Assembly (NCBI RefSeq): GCF_030698175.1
Contig: NZ_JAUYNT010000025.1
Span: forward strand, 105,712-169,711
DNA: 64,000 nt
Direction: 5' to 3'
Source: Pseudomonas sp.
GTDB taxonomy: Bacteria > Pseudomonadota > Gammaproteobacteria > Pseudomonadales > Pseudomonadaceae
Below, piece by piece: positions 8,882 to 17,394 of this stretch. The notes under the pieces are model-generated. The model saw only the letters and a list, made by a program, of their open reading frames with translations. It was not told the origin of the DNA and made no database searches. Each line of letters starts with the position of its first letter. Position 1 is the stretch's first letter. A program made the translations under genes and the position numbers.

Positions 8882-9412
8882 CTAAAGTTGCGCGGCTTGG
8901 CGCAACGATTCATAGGCCGGTGCGGCGGGAATGCCGACTGCCACGCAGAGCTCCATCACCCGTGGCAGGTCGCAGCCGTAGATCAGCACCGCTTGTAATT
9001 CGTCATCCAGCGGCTCGCTGAAATTGAGCAGCACATAGCCGCCCATTTCCTTGTTCATGCTGCTCAATTGCACCTGAATGCTATTGAGCGCCGCCAGCGG
9101 TTTGGCCTTGAGCAATTGCTTGGGTTTGATATTGAACGGCACATCGCTGCTGAATGAAGCGATGATCTGTGCCAGCAAATCGGCATAGCTGTCGGCCTGA
9201 AACAGCACGTTGTCCGGCAGATTACCGACCACCACCCATTCCCCCAGCGGGATTGGATAAGTGTCGTCGTAATTGACGTCGGGGTTGGCTGCCAGAAAGG
9301 CCTCTGGGTCTTCGTAGGCCGCAGCGGCCTCGTTGGCAATGCGCAAAATCTCGTCTTCGGGCAAGCCGCCGGAACTGATTTTGCCGACTAATTCAACCAG
9401 TAGGTCTTGCAT
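8882..9412 (-). CDS. conserved hypothetical protein
   Basis: 176 residues from the ATG at 9412 (MQDLLVELVGKISSGG). GTGGAG lies about nine bases upstream, so the longer track start is rejected. No signal peptide or membrane segment is visible; the protein is acidic and probably cytoplasmic. The segment EDPEAFLAANPDVNYDDTYPIPLGEWVVVGNLPDN is distinctive but I cannot assign a family. It begins five bases after the stop of the I42-inhibitor lipoprotein, so the two are co-transcribed and might act together. Confidence 0.75.
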   Translation of the reverse strand: MQDLLVELVGKISSGGLPEDEILRIANEAAAAYEDPEAFLAANPDVNYDDTYPIPLGEWVVVGNLPDNVLFQADSYADLLAQIIASFSSDVPFNIKPKQLLKAKPLAALNSIQVQLSSMNKEMGGYVLLNFSEPLDDELQAVLIYGCDLPRVMELCVAVGIPAAPAYESLRQAAQL

Positions 9413-9417
9413 CTGGG

Positions 9418-9822
9418 TTACTCCACTGTAATCGGGCAAACAAAGTTTTGTGCTGGCGCCACGTCCGCTTCCCAGGGCCTGCGGTAGACCATCAACAGAT
9501 GGCCGTTGCCGGGCTTGTCGGCTTTGTAACGCCAGGTGGACTGACCGGCGCTACCCACCAAATCGAGGTCTTCGGGGTTGCTGTACACCTCCGGGCCGAG
9601 GCTTTTAAGCACACCACTGGCGGCATCTTTAACTTCCCAGCGAAAGCCGGTGCTGGGATTGCTGCGCAGGCTCAGCATTAGCTCTTGGCCGCGATAGATG
9701 GTCAGCGGGCAATGGCTTTGCGCATCTTCGTCGAGGCTAACGCTGCTGGGCGTCTGCGTGCAGGCGGCAAGCAGGCTTAGGCTGGCGGGCAAAAGCCAGC
9801 GAACGAACGGGGCTGAGTGCAT
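9418..9822 (-). CDS. chagasin-like (I42) peptidase inhibitor lipoprotein
   Basis: About 134 residues from the ATG at 9822, which has AGGATG upstream; the track start at 9858 adds an unlikely leader. A lipobox (SLSLLAA-C-TQ) predicts membrane anchoring. The mature domain carries the chagasin/I42 loops: SNPSTGFRW (the NPTTG loop), GSAGQSTWRYKA (the GxxG-type loop) and YRRPWE (the RPW loop). These three loops wedge into cysteine peptidase active sites. A bacterial lipoprotein of this kind may protect the periplasm from foreign or endogenous papain-like peptidases. The actual target is unknown. Confidence 0.85.
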   Translation of the reverse strand: MHSAPFVRWLLPASLSLLAACTQTPSSVSLDEDAQSHCPLTIYRGQELMLSLRSNPSTGFRWEVKDAASGVLKSLGPEVYSNPEDLDLVGSAGQSTWRYKADKPGNGHLLMVYRRPWEADVAPAQNFVCPITVE

Positions 9823-9971
9823 GGTCAAACATCCTGGGCAAATACAGGTTGCCAGCATAACGACAAGCTGGGCGTCAGCCTACCGTCACACCGCGTTGAT
9901 AAATTCAGGCCCGGCATTCGACGGCGCACGGCCGGTTAATTGCGGTGGTGTTTATACAAACAGAGGCATTT

Positions 9972-10242
9972 ATGTCACTGAAGTTTTCGCTGTTGCCGTT
10001 ACCGGCTTTGTCGCTGCTAGCATTGGCGTGCCTACGACCGCTAGGCGGGGGGCCTGGCGCCTCGGCACTGGCGTCACCTATGCACTGGAGCAAAGTGCCG
10101 ACCTCAATCTAAGCTGGGACTTGGTGTGGATGGGCGACCTGCCGGTCGAACAACGTAAATCCGTGTCCGGCGCGGTCTTTCCGGCCAGTACGGCAATGCC
10201 TGGCTTCACACCGTTACCGGCAACCTGACGTGGCCTTGCTAA
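9972..10242 (+). pseudogene. remnant of a FadL/OmpP1-type outer-membrane protein
   Basis: Three pieces lie in three reading frames. First comes a start with AGAGG upstream and a signal-like MSLKFSLLPLPALSLLALAC (frame of 9972). Then comes RLGTGVTYALEQSADLNLSWDLVWMGDLPVEQ in the frame of 9698, the penultimate strands of a FadL-type barrel. Last is RGLSGQYGNAWLHTVTGNLTW-P-C-stop in the frame ending at 10242, a typical barrel C-terminus. Most of the barrel is missing, so this is an internal deletion plus at least one frameshift. It accounts for the otherwise empty 465-base gap. Confidence 0.7.
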
Positions 10243-10287
10243 AACTGTTTAACAAGCAGCATCTTTCCACCATGGAGTAACACGTAG

Positions 10288-10962
10288 ATGAACATGACTC
10301 GTAACGTATTTGCTGGTGTGGTTTTCAGCAGCCTGTTATTGGCTGGTTGTGTGTCGAAGGTGACTGAGCAAAGCCAGTATTCCGGCTTTTTGCCCAGCTA
10401 CGCCGGCTTGCAGGAAGTCACCACGCCGAGCGGCGCGAAAGTGTTGCGTTGGATGGCGCCGAGCTTTACTCCGGGGGCGTATAACACCGTGGTATTCAAG
10501 CAGCTGGAGCTGTACCCGGCGCCCGCGCCGAGCGATAGGGTCGACCTGAAAACCCTGCAAGAGCTACAGAGCTACACCAGCCTCGGCGCTAGAAATGTTC
10601 TCGCGCAAAAATTCCTCGTGGTGCCGGATCTCAAAGCCGCTCCGGCCGGTTCACGCAGCTTGATCATGCGTGTGGCGATCACCGGCGTCAGCGCCTCGAA
10701 CGAGGGCATGAAGTGGTATGAGGTAGTGCCGGTGGCCGCCGTTATTGGTGGCGTTTCTGCCGCCACGGGCCAGCGTGACCAAAATACCGAGCTGTATCTG
10801 GAGGCCGACGTTATTGACGCCAGTTCAGGCCAGCCGGTGGTGAAAGTGGTGCGTAAGGTGTTCGGCGGAGTGCTTAAAAACGCCAGCCAGGTGATTACCG
10901 TTAATGACTTTAAAGTGGCCCTCAAGGGGGTTACCGACGACATGAACGTGCTGCTTAAATAA
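10288..10962 (+). CDS. DUF3313 lipoprotein
   Basis: 224 residues with a lipoprotein signal (VVFSSLLLAG-C-VSK) and ATGGAG upstream. The N-terminal YSGFLPSYAGLQEVTTPSGAKVLRW and the region FLVVPDLKAAPAGSRSLIMRVAITGV are typical of DUF3313 proteins. The segment VVPVAAVIGGVSAATGQRDQNTELYLEADVIDASSGQPVVKVVRK follows. Its role is unknown; it is probably an outer-membrane lipoprotein. A strong hairpin follows the stop codon. Confidence 0.85.
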   Translation: MNMTRNVFAGVVFSSLLLAGCVSKVTEQSQYSGFLPSYAGLQEVTTPSGAKVLRWMAPSFTPGAYNTVVFKQLELYPAPAPSDRVDLKTLQELQSYTSLGARNVLAQKFLVVPDLKAAPAGSRSLIMRVAITGVSASNEGMKWYEVVPVAAVIGGVSAATGQRDQNTELYLEADVIDASSGQPVVKVVRKVFGGVLKNASQVITVNDFKVALKGVTDDMNVLLK

Positions 10963-10970
10963 GCCGGCAG

Positions 10971-11002
10971 CTGTCGCCAGCCAGCCAGCCGGCTGGCGAC
11001 AG
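10971..11002 (+). terminator. hairpin after the DUF3313 gene
   Basis: CTGTCGCCAGCC pairs perfectly with GGCTGGCGACAG over 12 bp with an 8-base loop, nine bases after the stop codon. There is no long T-run (TCTTAATG follows), so termination efficiency is uncertain. Confidence 0.6.
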
Positions 11003-11196
11003 TCTTAATGTCTGCCGCAATAGACCAGCACGATGCGGCGAGCTCCATTCGCAATACCATTCGAGGTCGCCAGAGCCTTTGGCTGTTGAGCACCTACTGA
11101 ATGTCATTGATCGGCGCGGCATCCATCGGTCGCTGGTTTTGCCGGTTGGCCGGCCGCAGGCGTAAGCTTTGCGCTTTCCCACCTGGCTGCTTTGTC

Positions 11197-11949
11197 ATGC
11201 TCAATGCCCGCTTGCTGCGTCTGGACGATCAGGCCCATGAACACGCCCACGACTATCACCAGTTGATTCTGTCGCTGGCCGGGCGGGCCGAGTTTGAGGT
11301 TAACGGTCGCGGTGGCGAGGTCTGCCGGATGCGCGCCTGTTTGGTGCCAGGGGACGCTGAGCATCAGTTCGCCGGGGTCGGCGACAATCGCATGCTGATC
11401 CTCGACCTCAACGAGCAAGACACGCCCGAGGCGGATCTGGCGCTGCTTGCCGAGCTGTTCGAAACCCCGCGCTATCCGGCGCTGGACGCCGATTTTCAAC
11501 ACCTGCTGAGTTACGCCGGCGCCGAACTGGCGCGCTTTGGCAGTGACCCGCATTTGTCCCGCGCCCTCGGTGGCGTGTTGCTGCGCGCCCTGCACCTGCG
11601 CCTGTTCGGCGTGCAGAGCCGAAGCCTGACCGGCGCTGTGGATATTGAACGACTGGATGCTTACATCCTCCAGCACCTGGCGCGGCGTATCAGCGTGGCC
11701 GAACTGGCCAATGTCGCCTGCCTGAGCCCCAGTCACTTCCACGCCCAGTTCAAAGACAGCGTTGGCTTAACCCCCCATCAATACCTGCTCAAAGCCCGCC
11801 TCGACCGCGCCAGCCGCCTGCTGCAAAACAGCCCGTTGCCACTGGTGCGCATCGCCGAAGAGTGCGGCTTCTCCAGCCAGAGCGCCCTGACCACGGCGCT
11901 GCGTCGTTATCTGGGGCTAACCCCCAAGCGGCTGCGTAATCATTCGTAG
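11197..11949 (+). CDS. pruR: AraC/XylS-family transcriptional activator PruR (proline utilisation)
   Basis: About 250 residues from the ATG at 11197 (MLNARLLRLDDQAHEHAHDYHQLIL); the track start at 11101 adds an unlikely basic leader. The N-terminal half is a cupin-like sensor (HEHAHDYHQLILSLAGRAEFEV). The C-terminal 100 residues are two helix-turn-helix units, RISVAELANVACLSPSHFHAQFKDSVGLTPHQYL and LVRIAEECGFSSQSALTTALRRYLGLTPKRLR. In P. aeruginosa the same-type regulator PruR lies beside putA and activates putA/putP in response to proline. Because this PutA lacks its own DNA-binding domain, a separate regulator is needed. The assignment rests on position and family. Confidence 0.8.
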   Translation: MLNARLLRLDDQAHEHAHDYHQLILSLAGRAEFEVNGRGGEVCRMRACLVPGDAEHQFAGVGDNRMLILDLNEQDTPEADLALLAELFETPRYPALDADFQHLLSYAGAELARFGSDPHLSRALGGVLLRALHLRLFGVQSRSLTGAVDIERLDAYILQHLARRISVAELANVACLSPSHFHAQFKDSVGLTPHQYLLKARLDRASRLLQNSPLPLVRIAEECGFSSQSALTTALRRYLGLTPKRLRNHS

Positions 11950-11957
11950 GCAGCATC

Positions 11958-12121
11958 GTAGGGTGGGTTAGCGGCGCGGGCAGTGATTGTTTGCAGCGCC
12001 GCGCCAGTCGAGCGCCGCGTAACCCACCATTGCTGTTTGCCGATAGACCGCATGGTGGGTTACGGCGCGGTCGGGCTTGGTGGTGTTGGTGTGACCCTGG
12101 TTCGCACCTAACCCACCCTAC
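11958..12121. repeat. REPIN-like element (GTAGGGTGGGTTAGC type)
   Basis: Starts GTAGGGTGGGTTAGCGGCGC and ends in the inverted CTAACCCACCCTAC. Internal inverted copies are CGCCGCGTAACCCACCAT and CATGGTGGGTTACGGCGCGG. The same layout recurs at 37.8 kb and inside the elements at 21.9, 32.6 and 44.7 kb. It fills the first half of the 387-base pruR-putA gap; the second half holds the putA control region. Confidence 0.9.
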
Positions 12122-12172
12122 AGCGCGCCAACGGCAGCCCTCAAACAAGCGTTTAGCGAAAGTTCCCGCTAT

Positions 12173-12206
12173 CAGAGTTTTTGGCAAAAACTCCAGAGTT
12201 TTGCGC
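12173..12206 (+). promoter_or_regulatory. candidate PruR operator upstream of putA
   Basis: Two direct repeats, CAGAGTTTTTGGC (12173) and CAGAGTTTTGCGC (12194), are spaced 21 bp apart, two helical turns, as expected for an AraC-family dimer. The first half also forms a palindrome, GAGTTTTTGGCAAAAACTC. It lies about 140 bases before putA. This is inference from spacing only; I do not know a published PruR consensus to compare with. Confidence 0.35.
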
Positions 12207-12336
12207 AAGAAGCGGTCATGGCTCTGTCACTAAAGTCCGTCATCCCGCTACGCCGCGTGCATAGAACCAAGAGTTCTTGCGTTGTCGTGGCCATGGGCTA
12301 GACCAACAACAATGACTCCATAAGAGGAAAGGCGTG

Positions 12337-15300
12337 ATGTTTATAGCCAGCCACGTCTTGCAGGGCGACGTTCTCACAAAGACTGCCGCCGAGTTCTTCC
12401 CCGTCATCAGCGCTAATTACAGCGTCGACGAGGCAGCTTATCTAACCGAGCTGTTACAGCTCGCCGACCCCGGTGACACCGGTATTGCCGCTATCCGCAG
12501 CAGTGCCCGCACGCTGATTGAAGATGTGCGCAGCCGGGACAATGCCGTCGATACCCTCGACGCACTCTTACGTCAGTACAGCCTCGACACCCAGGAAGGG
12601 CTGATGCTCATGTGCCTGGCCGAGGCTTTGCTGCGGGTGCCGGACGCCGCCACCGCCGATGCGCTGATTCGCGACAAGCTCAGCGCCGCCGAGTGGGAGC
12701 GTCACCTGGGCCAGAGCGACAGCGTGCTGGTGAATTTCGCCGCCTGGGGCCTGGTGCTGACCGGCAAGGTGGTCGACCCGCAAACCGCCGATGGCCGGCC
12801 GAAGAACGTACTCGGCAAACTGATCAAACGCTCCGGCGAGCCGGTGATTCGCGCCGCGATGAACCAGGCGATGAAGCTGATGGGCAAGCAGTTCGTGCTC
12901 GGTCGCAATATCGCCGAGGCGCTGAAGAACGGCCGGCCGTGCCGCGAACAGGGCTACAGCTATTCCTTCGATATGCTCGGTGAGGCGGCCTTAACTGCCG
13001 CTGACGCCGAGAAGTACATGGCCGATTACCGCAAGGCCATCGACACCGTCGGCGCCGAGCCACAGGTCGGTCCAGGCCCGAAGCCGTCGATTTCGATCAA
13101 GCTCTCGGCCCTGCACCCACGCTATGAAGTGGCGCAGCGCGAGCGGGTGCTCACCGAGCTGTTTGCCAACGTGCGTGAGCTGGCCATCCGCGCCCGCGCC
13201 CTGAACGTTGGCATCGCCATGGACGCCGAAGAGGCCGACCGCCTCGAACTGTCGCTGGAGCTGTACGAGAAGCTGCTGCGCGACCCGGCGATTGCCGGCT
13301 GGGGCGAGATCGGCCTGGTGGTGCAGGCCTATTCCAAGCGCTGCCTGCCGGTGCTGGTGTGGCTGACGTTGCTGGGCAAGGAACTCGGCGCCAAGATGCC
13401 GCTGCGCCTGGTCAAGGGCGCCTACTGGGACAGCGAGATCAAGTATTCGCAGCAGCAAGGGCTGGACAGCTACCCGGTATTTACTCGCAAGGAAGGCACC
13501 GACACCTCGTACCTGGCCTGCGCCCGTTACCTGTTGAGTGAGCACTGCCGTGGGGTGATTTACCCGCAGTTCGCCAGCCACAACGCCCACACCGTCAGCT
13601 GCATTCTGGCGCTGGCCGAGGCGGCCAAGGCCGAGTCGGGCGAGGCGCGCGAGTTCGAGTTCCAGCGCCTGCACGGCATGGGCGATGCGCTCTACGACAC
13701 AGTGCTGGAGCGACACGGCAAGAATGTGCGCATCTATGCCCCGGTCGGCGCCCACAAGGATTTGCTGCCGTACCTGGTGCGACGCTTGCTGGAAAACGGC
13801 GCCAACTCCTCCTTCGTGCATCAATTGGTCGACCCAAGCATCGCGGTTGAGTCCCTGATTGATCACCCAGTGACGCAACTGCGCAAGTTCGCCAGCCTCG
13901 CCAATGACAAAATCCCCCTGCCGCCGGCGCTGTTTGGCCCGGCTCGGCAAAACTCCCAAGGTCTGAACATGAATATTGCCAATGCCTGGCAGGCACTCGA
14001 ACTCGCCTATCAGCCGCACCTCAATCGTCAGTGGCATGCCGCGCCGGTCATCAACGGCCAGAAACTCAGTGGCTACAACCAGGAAGTGCGCTGCCCGTAT
14101 CAGCTGGACAAGGTGCTCGGCACCGCTCAATTTGCCAGCGCCGCCCATGCCAGCCAAGCCCTGGATGCCCTAGCGGCAGCTTGGCCGCGTTGGAATGCCA
14201 CGCCGGTGGAGGCGCGTGCGGCGATCTTCGAACGCCTGGCGGCCTTGCTCGAAACCAACCGAGCCGAGCTGATGGCGCTCTGCACCCTGGAAGCCGGCAA
14301 GACCCTGCAAGACGGTATCGATGAGGTGCGCGAAGCGGTGGATTTTTGCCGCTACTACGCCCAGCAGGCGCGTTTGCGTCTGGGCCGTGAAGAGCTGCAA
14401 GGCCCGACCGGCGAGCGCAACGAGTTGTTCCATGAAGGCCGGGGGATCTTTGCCTGCGTCAGCCCGTGGAACTTCCCGCTGGCGATTTATCTGGGGCAGA
14501 TCAGCGCCGCGCTGTTGGCCGGTAACTGCGTGTTGGCCAAACCGGCCGAGCAAACCAGCCTGATCGCCGCCCGCACCCTGGAGCTGATGTTCGAAGCCGG
14601 TTTGCCGACCGAGGTGATCGCCTTTTTGCCCGGCGACGGCGCCACCCTGGGTGGCGTGTTCTGCCGCGATGCCCGGCTGGCCGGGGTGTGCTTCACCGGT
14701 TCGACCGACACCGCGCGGATCATCAATCGCCAGCTGGCCGACAAGCCCGGCCCGATTGCCGTGCTGATCGCCGAAACCGGCGGCCAGAACGCCATGATCG
14801 TCGACTCCACCGCGCTGCCCGAACAAGTGGTCAAGGACGCCGTGCAATCGGCCTTCACCAGCGCCGGCCAGCGTTGCTCGGCCCTGCGCGTGCTCTATGT
14901 GCAGAGCGACATCGCCGAGCGAGTCATCGAGCTGCTCAAGGGCGCCATGGCCGAGCTGAAAGTCGGCCCGCCCAACCTGCGTGAAAACGACATAGGTCCG
15001 GTGATCGACGCCGAGGCCAAGGCTGGTCTGCAGGCGCATATCGCCACGCTCAAGGGCGCCGGCAAGCTGATTGCCGAAACCCAGTTGCCGATCGGGCTGG
15101 ACGGTTACTTCGTCGCCCCGGTGGCCTTTGAGATCGGCGCCATCGGCGAGCTGGAGAAGGAGCACTTCGGGCCGATCCTGCACCTGGTGCGCTTTGCCGC
15201 CAGCGAGCTGGATGCCGTAGTCGGCGCCATCAATGGCACCGGCTATGGCCTGACCTTGGGCGTACACAGCCGCAACGAGCAAACCGCCCAGCGCATCGAG

Positions 15301-15513
15301 CAACTGGCGCGGGTCGGCAACCTGTACATCAACCGTAACCAGATCGGCGCGGTGGTCGGCGTGCAACCCTTCGGCGGTTGTGGCCTGTCCGGCACCGGCC
15401 CGAAAGCCGGTGGCCCGAGCTACCTGCTGCGCTTTGCTAACGAACGCACCACCTCGGTCAACACCACGGCGGTGGGCGGCAACGCCTCGCTGCTGTCGTT
15501 GGGCGATGCTTGA
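12337..15513 (+). CDS. putA: bifunctional proline dehydrogenase / L-glutamate gamma-semialdehyde dehydrogenase PutA
   Basis: About 1058 residues. The track starts at a GTG (12334), but AGAGGAAAGG favours the ATG at 12337. The FAD-dependent proline dehydrogenase barrel (about residues 150-480) contains RLVKGAYWDSEIKY and the conserved RRLLENGANSSFV. The NAD-dependent aldehyde dehydrogenase (about 530-1040) has the catalytic Glu813 in AETGGQNAM and Cys847 in SAGQRCS. It converts proline to glutamate with channelled pyrroline-5-carboxylate. It lacks the N-terminal ribbon-helix-helix domain of longer PutA proteins (about 1300 residues), so it cannot autorepress. This fits control by PruR. putP follows after 301 bases of repeats. 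Confidence 0.97.
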   Translation: MFIASHVLQGDVLTKTAAEFFPVISANYSVDEAAYLTELLQLADPGDTGIAAIRSSARTLIEDVRSRDNAVDTLDALLRQYSLDTQEGLMLMCLAEALLRVPDAATADALIRDKLSAAEWERHLGQSDSVLVNFAAWGLVLTGKVVDPQTADGRPKNVLGKLIKRSGEPVIRAAMNQAMKLMGKQFVLGRNIAEALKNGRPCREQGYSYSFDMLGEAALTAADAEKYMADYRKAIDTVGAEPQVGPGPKPSISIKLSALHPRYEVAQRERVLTELFANVRELAIRARALNVGIAMDAEEADRLELSLELYEKLLRDPAIAGWGEIGLVVQAYSKRCLPVLVWLTLLGKELGAKMPLRLVKGAYWDSEIKYSQQQGLDSYPVFTRKEGTDTSYLACARYLLSEHCRGVIYPQFASHNAHTVSCILALAEAAKAESGEAREFEFQRLHGMGDALYDTVLERHGKNVRIYAPVGAHKDLLPYLVRRLLENGANSSFVHQLVDPSIAVESLIDHPVTQLRKFASLANDKIPLPPALFGPARQNSQGLNMNIANAWQALELAYQPHLNRQWHAAPVINGQKLSGYNQEVRCPYQLDKVLGTAQFASAAHASQALDALAAAWPRWNATPVEARAAIFERLAALLETNRAELMALCTLEAGKTLQDGIDEVREAVDFCRYYAQQARLRLGREELQGPTGERNELFHEGRGIFACVSPWNFPLAIYLGQISAALLAGNCVLAKPAEQTSLIAARTLELMFEAGLPTEVIAFLPGDGATLGGVFCRDARLAGVCFTGSTDTARIINRQLADKPGPIAVLIAETGGQNAMIVDSTALPEQVVKDAVQSAFTSAGQRCSALRVLYVQSDIAERVIELLKGAMAELKVGPPNLRENDIGPVIDAEAKAGLQAHIATLKGAGKLIAETQLPIGLDGYFVAPVAFEIGAIGELEKEHFGPILHLVRFAASELDAVVGAINGTGYGLTLGVHSRNEQTAQRIEQLARVGNLYINRNQIGAVVGVQPFGGCGLSGTGPKAGGPSYLLRFANERTTSVNTTAVGGNASLLSLGDA

Positions 15514-15522
15514 TTGAGACGC

Positions 15523-15548
15523 GTAGGGTGGGCTAAAGCCCACCCTAC
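15523..15548. repeat. 26-bp perfect palindrome after putA
   Basis: GTAGGGTGGGCTA is followed by its exact inverse ending in CCACCCTAC. It begins nine bases after the putA stop and could serve as a terminator-like hairpin, though no T-run follows. It is a single REP-type unit. Confidence 0.85.
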
Positions 15549-15602
15549 GAGATGTGTAATACCGGTAAAAAGCTGCACCGTTTGACTAAACGCCCGTCAT
15601 AA

Positions 15603-15742
15603 CAGGCTGTGTGAAAACGTAACGAGCGAAGGTTAGGCAAGGCAAAAACAGGCGAGGACGCGGAGTTTACGAGTTGTAAATGAGCAGTCCGAGCCTGTTT
15701 TTAACACCGCATAACCGAGCGCAGTAGTTTTCACACAGTCTG
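15603..15742. mobile_element. 140-bp MITE-like element
   Basis: The left end CAGGCTGTGTGAAAAC is mirrored by the right end GTTTTCACACAGTCTG, 15 of 16 bases matching. The interior (GGACGCGGAGTTTACGAGTT...) has no ORF. I recall closely similar sequences as a dispersed repeat in pseudomonads. No clear target duplication is visible. It lies between putA and putP, completing the 301-base gap. It is unrelated to the GGCTATGTACC-ended elements. Confidence 0.75.
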
Positions 15743-15814
15743 ACAAGCGGGTGCATTAAATGCCGCGGGTAACCCGCTGCGGCACCATAAAAACAATCGA
15801 GAGGGTATCGCCCG

Positions 15815-17308
15815 ATGACCGCTAGTACTCCCATGCTGATCACCTTTGTGGTGTACATCTCAGCCATGGTGCTGATTGGCTTGTTTGCCTATATGCGCAC
15901 CAAAAACCTGTCTGACTACATTCTCGGCGGCCGCAGTCTCGGCAGCTTCGTCACCGCGCTGTCGGCTGGCGCCTCGGACATGAGCGGCTGGCTGCTGATG
16001 GGCTTGCCGGGCGCGGTGTACCTGTCCGGCCTGTCGGAAAGCTGGATCGCCATCGGCCTGATTGTCGGCGCCTACCTCAACTGGCTGTTTGTCGCCGGTC
16101 GCCTGCGGGTGCAGACCGAGCACAACGGCAATGCCCTGACCTTGCCGGACTACTTCACCAACCGCTTTGAGGACAACAGCAAAGTGCTGCGAATCTTCTC
16201 GGCCTTGGTGATTTTAGTGTTCTTCACCATCTACTGTGCCTCTGGTGTAGTGGCGGGTGCGCGGCTGTTTGAAAGCACCTTCGGCCTGTCCTACAGCACC
16301 GCCTTGTGGGCCGGTGCGGCGGCAACCATCGCCTACACCTTTGTCGGTGGTTTTCTGGCCGTCAGCTGGACTGACACCGTGCAGGCCAGCCTGATGATCT
16401 TCGCGCTGATCCTCACACCAATCGTGGTAATGCTGGCCACCGGCGGCGTGGATGCCAGCTTCCTGGCAATCGAGACGGCGGATGCCAGCAACTTCGACAT
16501 GCTCAAGGGCGCCAGCTTCGTTGGGGTAATCTCGCTGATGGCCTGGGGCCTGGGCTACTTCGGTCAGCCGCATATCCTGGCGCGTTTTATGGCCGTGGAC
16601 TCGGTGAAGTCGATCCCCAAAGCCCGGCGCATCGGTATGACCTGGATGATCCTTTGTCTGGGTGGCGCGGTGGCGGCGGGTTTCTTCGGCATCGCCTACT
16701 TTGCCGCGCACCCGGAAGTCGGTGGCGCCGTGGCAGAAAACCCGGAGCGGGTGTTTATCGAACTGGCCAAGATCCTGTTCAACCCTTGGGTCGCCGGTGT
16801 GTTGTTGTCGGCCATTTTGGCGGCGGTGATGAGCACCCTGAGCTGTCAGTTGCTGGTCTGCTCCAGCGCCCTGACCGAAGACTTCTACAAGTCCTTCCTG
16901 CGCAAGAACGCCAGCCAGCTCGAACTGGTCTGGGTCGGCCGTGGCATGGTGTTGTTGGTGGCCTTGGTCGCCATCTGGCTGGCGTCCGACCCGGAAAACC
17001 GCGTGCTCGGTCTGGTGTCCTACGCCTGGGCCGGTTTCGGCGCGGCCTTCGGTCCGGTGGTGATCTTCTCCCTGCTGTGGAAGAACATGACCCGCAACGG
17101 CGCCCTGGCCGGCATGTTGCTCGGCGCGCTGACGGTGATTCTGTGGAAGAACTTCTTCGCCTGGACCGGCCTGTACGAAATCATTCCGGGCTTTATTCTC
17201 GCTAGCCTCGGCATCCTGATCTTCAGCCGCATCGGCGCCGGCCCATCCGCCGCCATGCATAAGCGCTATGCCGAAGCTGAGTTGGAATATCAGCAAGCGC
17301 AAAGCTAA
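15815..17308 (+). CDS. putP: sodium/proline symporter PutP
   Basis: 497 residues with about 13 hydrophobic segments, the normal size for the SSS family. Signature segments are LSDYILGGRSLGSFVTALSAGASDMSGWLLMGLPGAVY near the N-terminus (TM2, containing Na+/proline ligands), GWRFLAVSWTD-like VGGFLAVSWTDTVQASLM, and AVMSTLSCQLLVCSSALTEDFY. It imports proline with Na+ across the inner membrane to feed PutA. It is downstream of putA in the same direction, and the intervening repeats may let the two be regulated separately. A good intrinsic terminator follows. Confidence 0.97.
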   Translation: MTASTPMLITFVVYISAMVLIGLFAYMRTKNLSDYILGGRSLGSFVTALSAGASDMSGWLLMGLPGAVYLSGLSESWIAIGLIVGAYLNWLFVAGRLRVQTEHNGNALTLPDYFTNRFEDNSKVLRIFSALVILVFFTIYCASGVVAGARLFESTFGLSYSTALWAGAAATIAYTFVGGFLAVSWTDTVQASLMIFALILTPIVVMLATGGVDASFLAIETADASNFDMLKGASFVGVISLMAWGLGYFGQPHILARFMAVDSVKSIPKARRIGMTWMILCLGGAVAAGFFGIAYFAAHPEVGGAVAENPERVFIELAKILFNPWVAGVLLSAILAAVMSTLSCQLLVCSSALTEDFYKSFLRKNASQLELVWVGRGMVLLVALVAIWLASDPENRVLGLVSYAWAGFGAAFGPVVIFSLLWKNMTRNGALAGMLLGALTVILWKNFFAWTGLYEIIPGFILASLGILIFSRIGAGPSAAMHKRYAEAELEYQQAQS

Positions 17309-17325
17309 AACTTAGGCCGCTGACC

Positions 17326-17367
17326 ACGGGGTCGTCTTGCTATAAGCAAGGCGGCCCCGTTTTGTTT
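17326..17367 (+). terminator. intrinsic terminator of putP
   Basis: ACGGGGTCGTCTTGC pairs with GCAAGGCGGCCCCGT (15 bp with two G-U pairs, loop TATAA), followed by TTTTGTTT. It is 18 bases past the putP stop. Confidence 0.85.
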
Positions 17368-17374
17368 GTGTCGT

Positions 17375-17394
17375 GCAATAAGACCTTATATTGC
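17375..17394. promoter_or_regulatory. imperfect palindrome upstream of the cupredoxin operon
   Basis: GCAATAAGACCTTATATTGC is a near-palindrome 146 bases before the cupredoxin start, just after the putP terminator. It could be a regulator site for the four-gene operon. There is no consensus I can match, so it is a weak call. Confidence 0.3.

Noticed and set aside
9698-10228. 176-aa ORF across the I42 start and the porin remnant
   Set aside because: Its first half is antisense to the inhibitor gene; only its last third is meaningful, as one frame of the FadL pseudogene.
12991-14157. Long minus-strand ORF (388 aa) opposite putA
   Set aside because: It is a shadow of a highly GC-biased gene; the translation is rich in Q, R, H and L without any domain, and putA is unquestionable.
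14170-15543. 457-aa minus-strand ORF opposite the putA aldehyde dehydrogenase part
   Set aside because: Same codon-bias shadow effect; no start signal and no recognisable motif.
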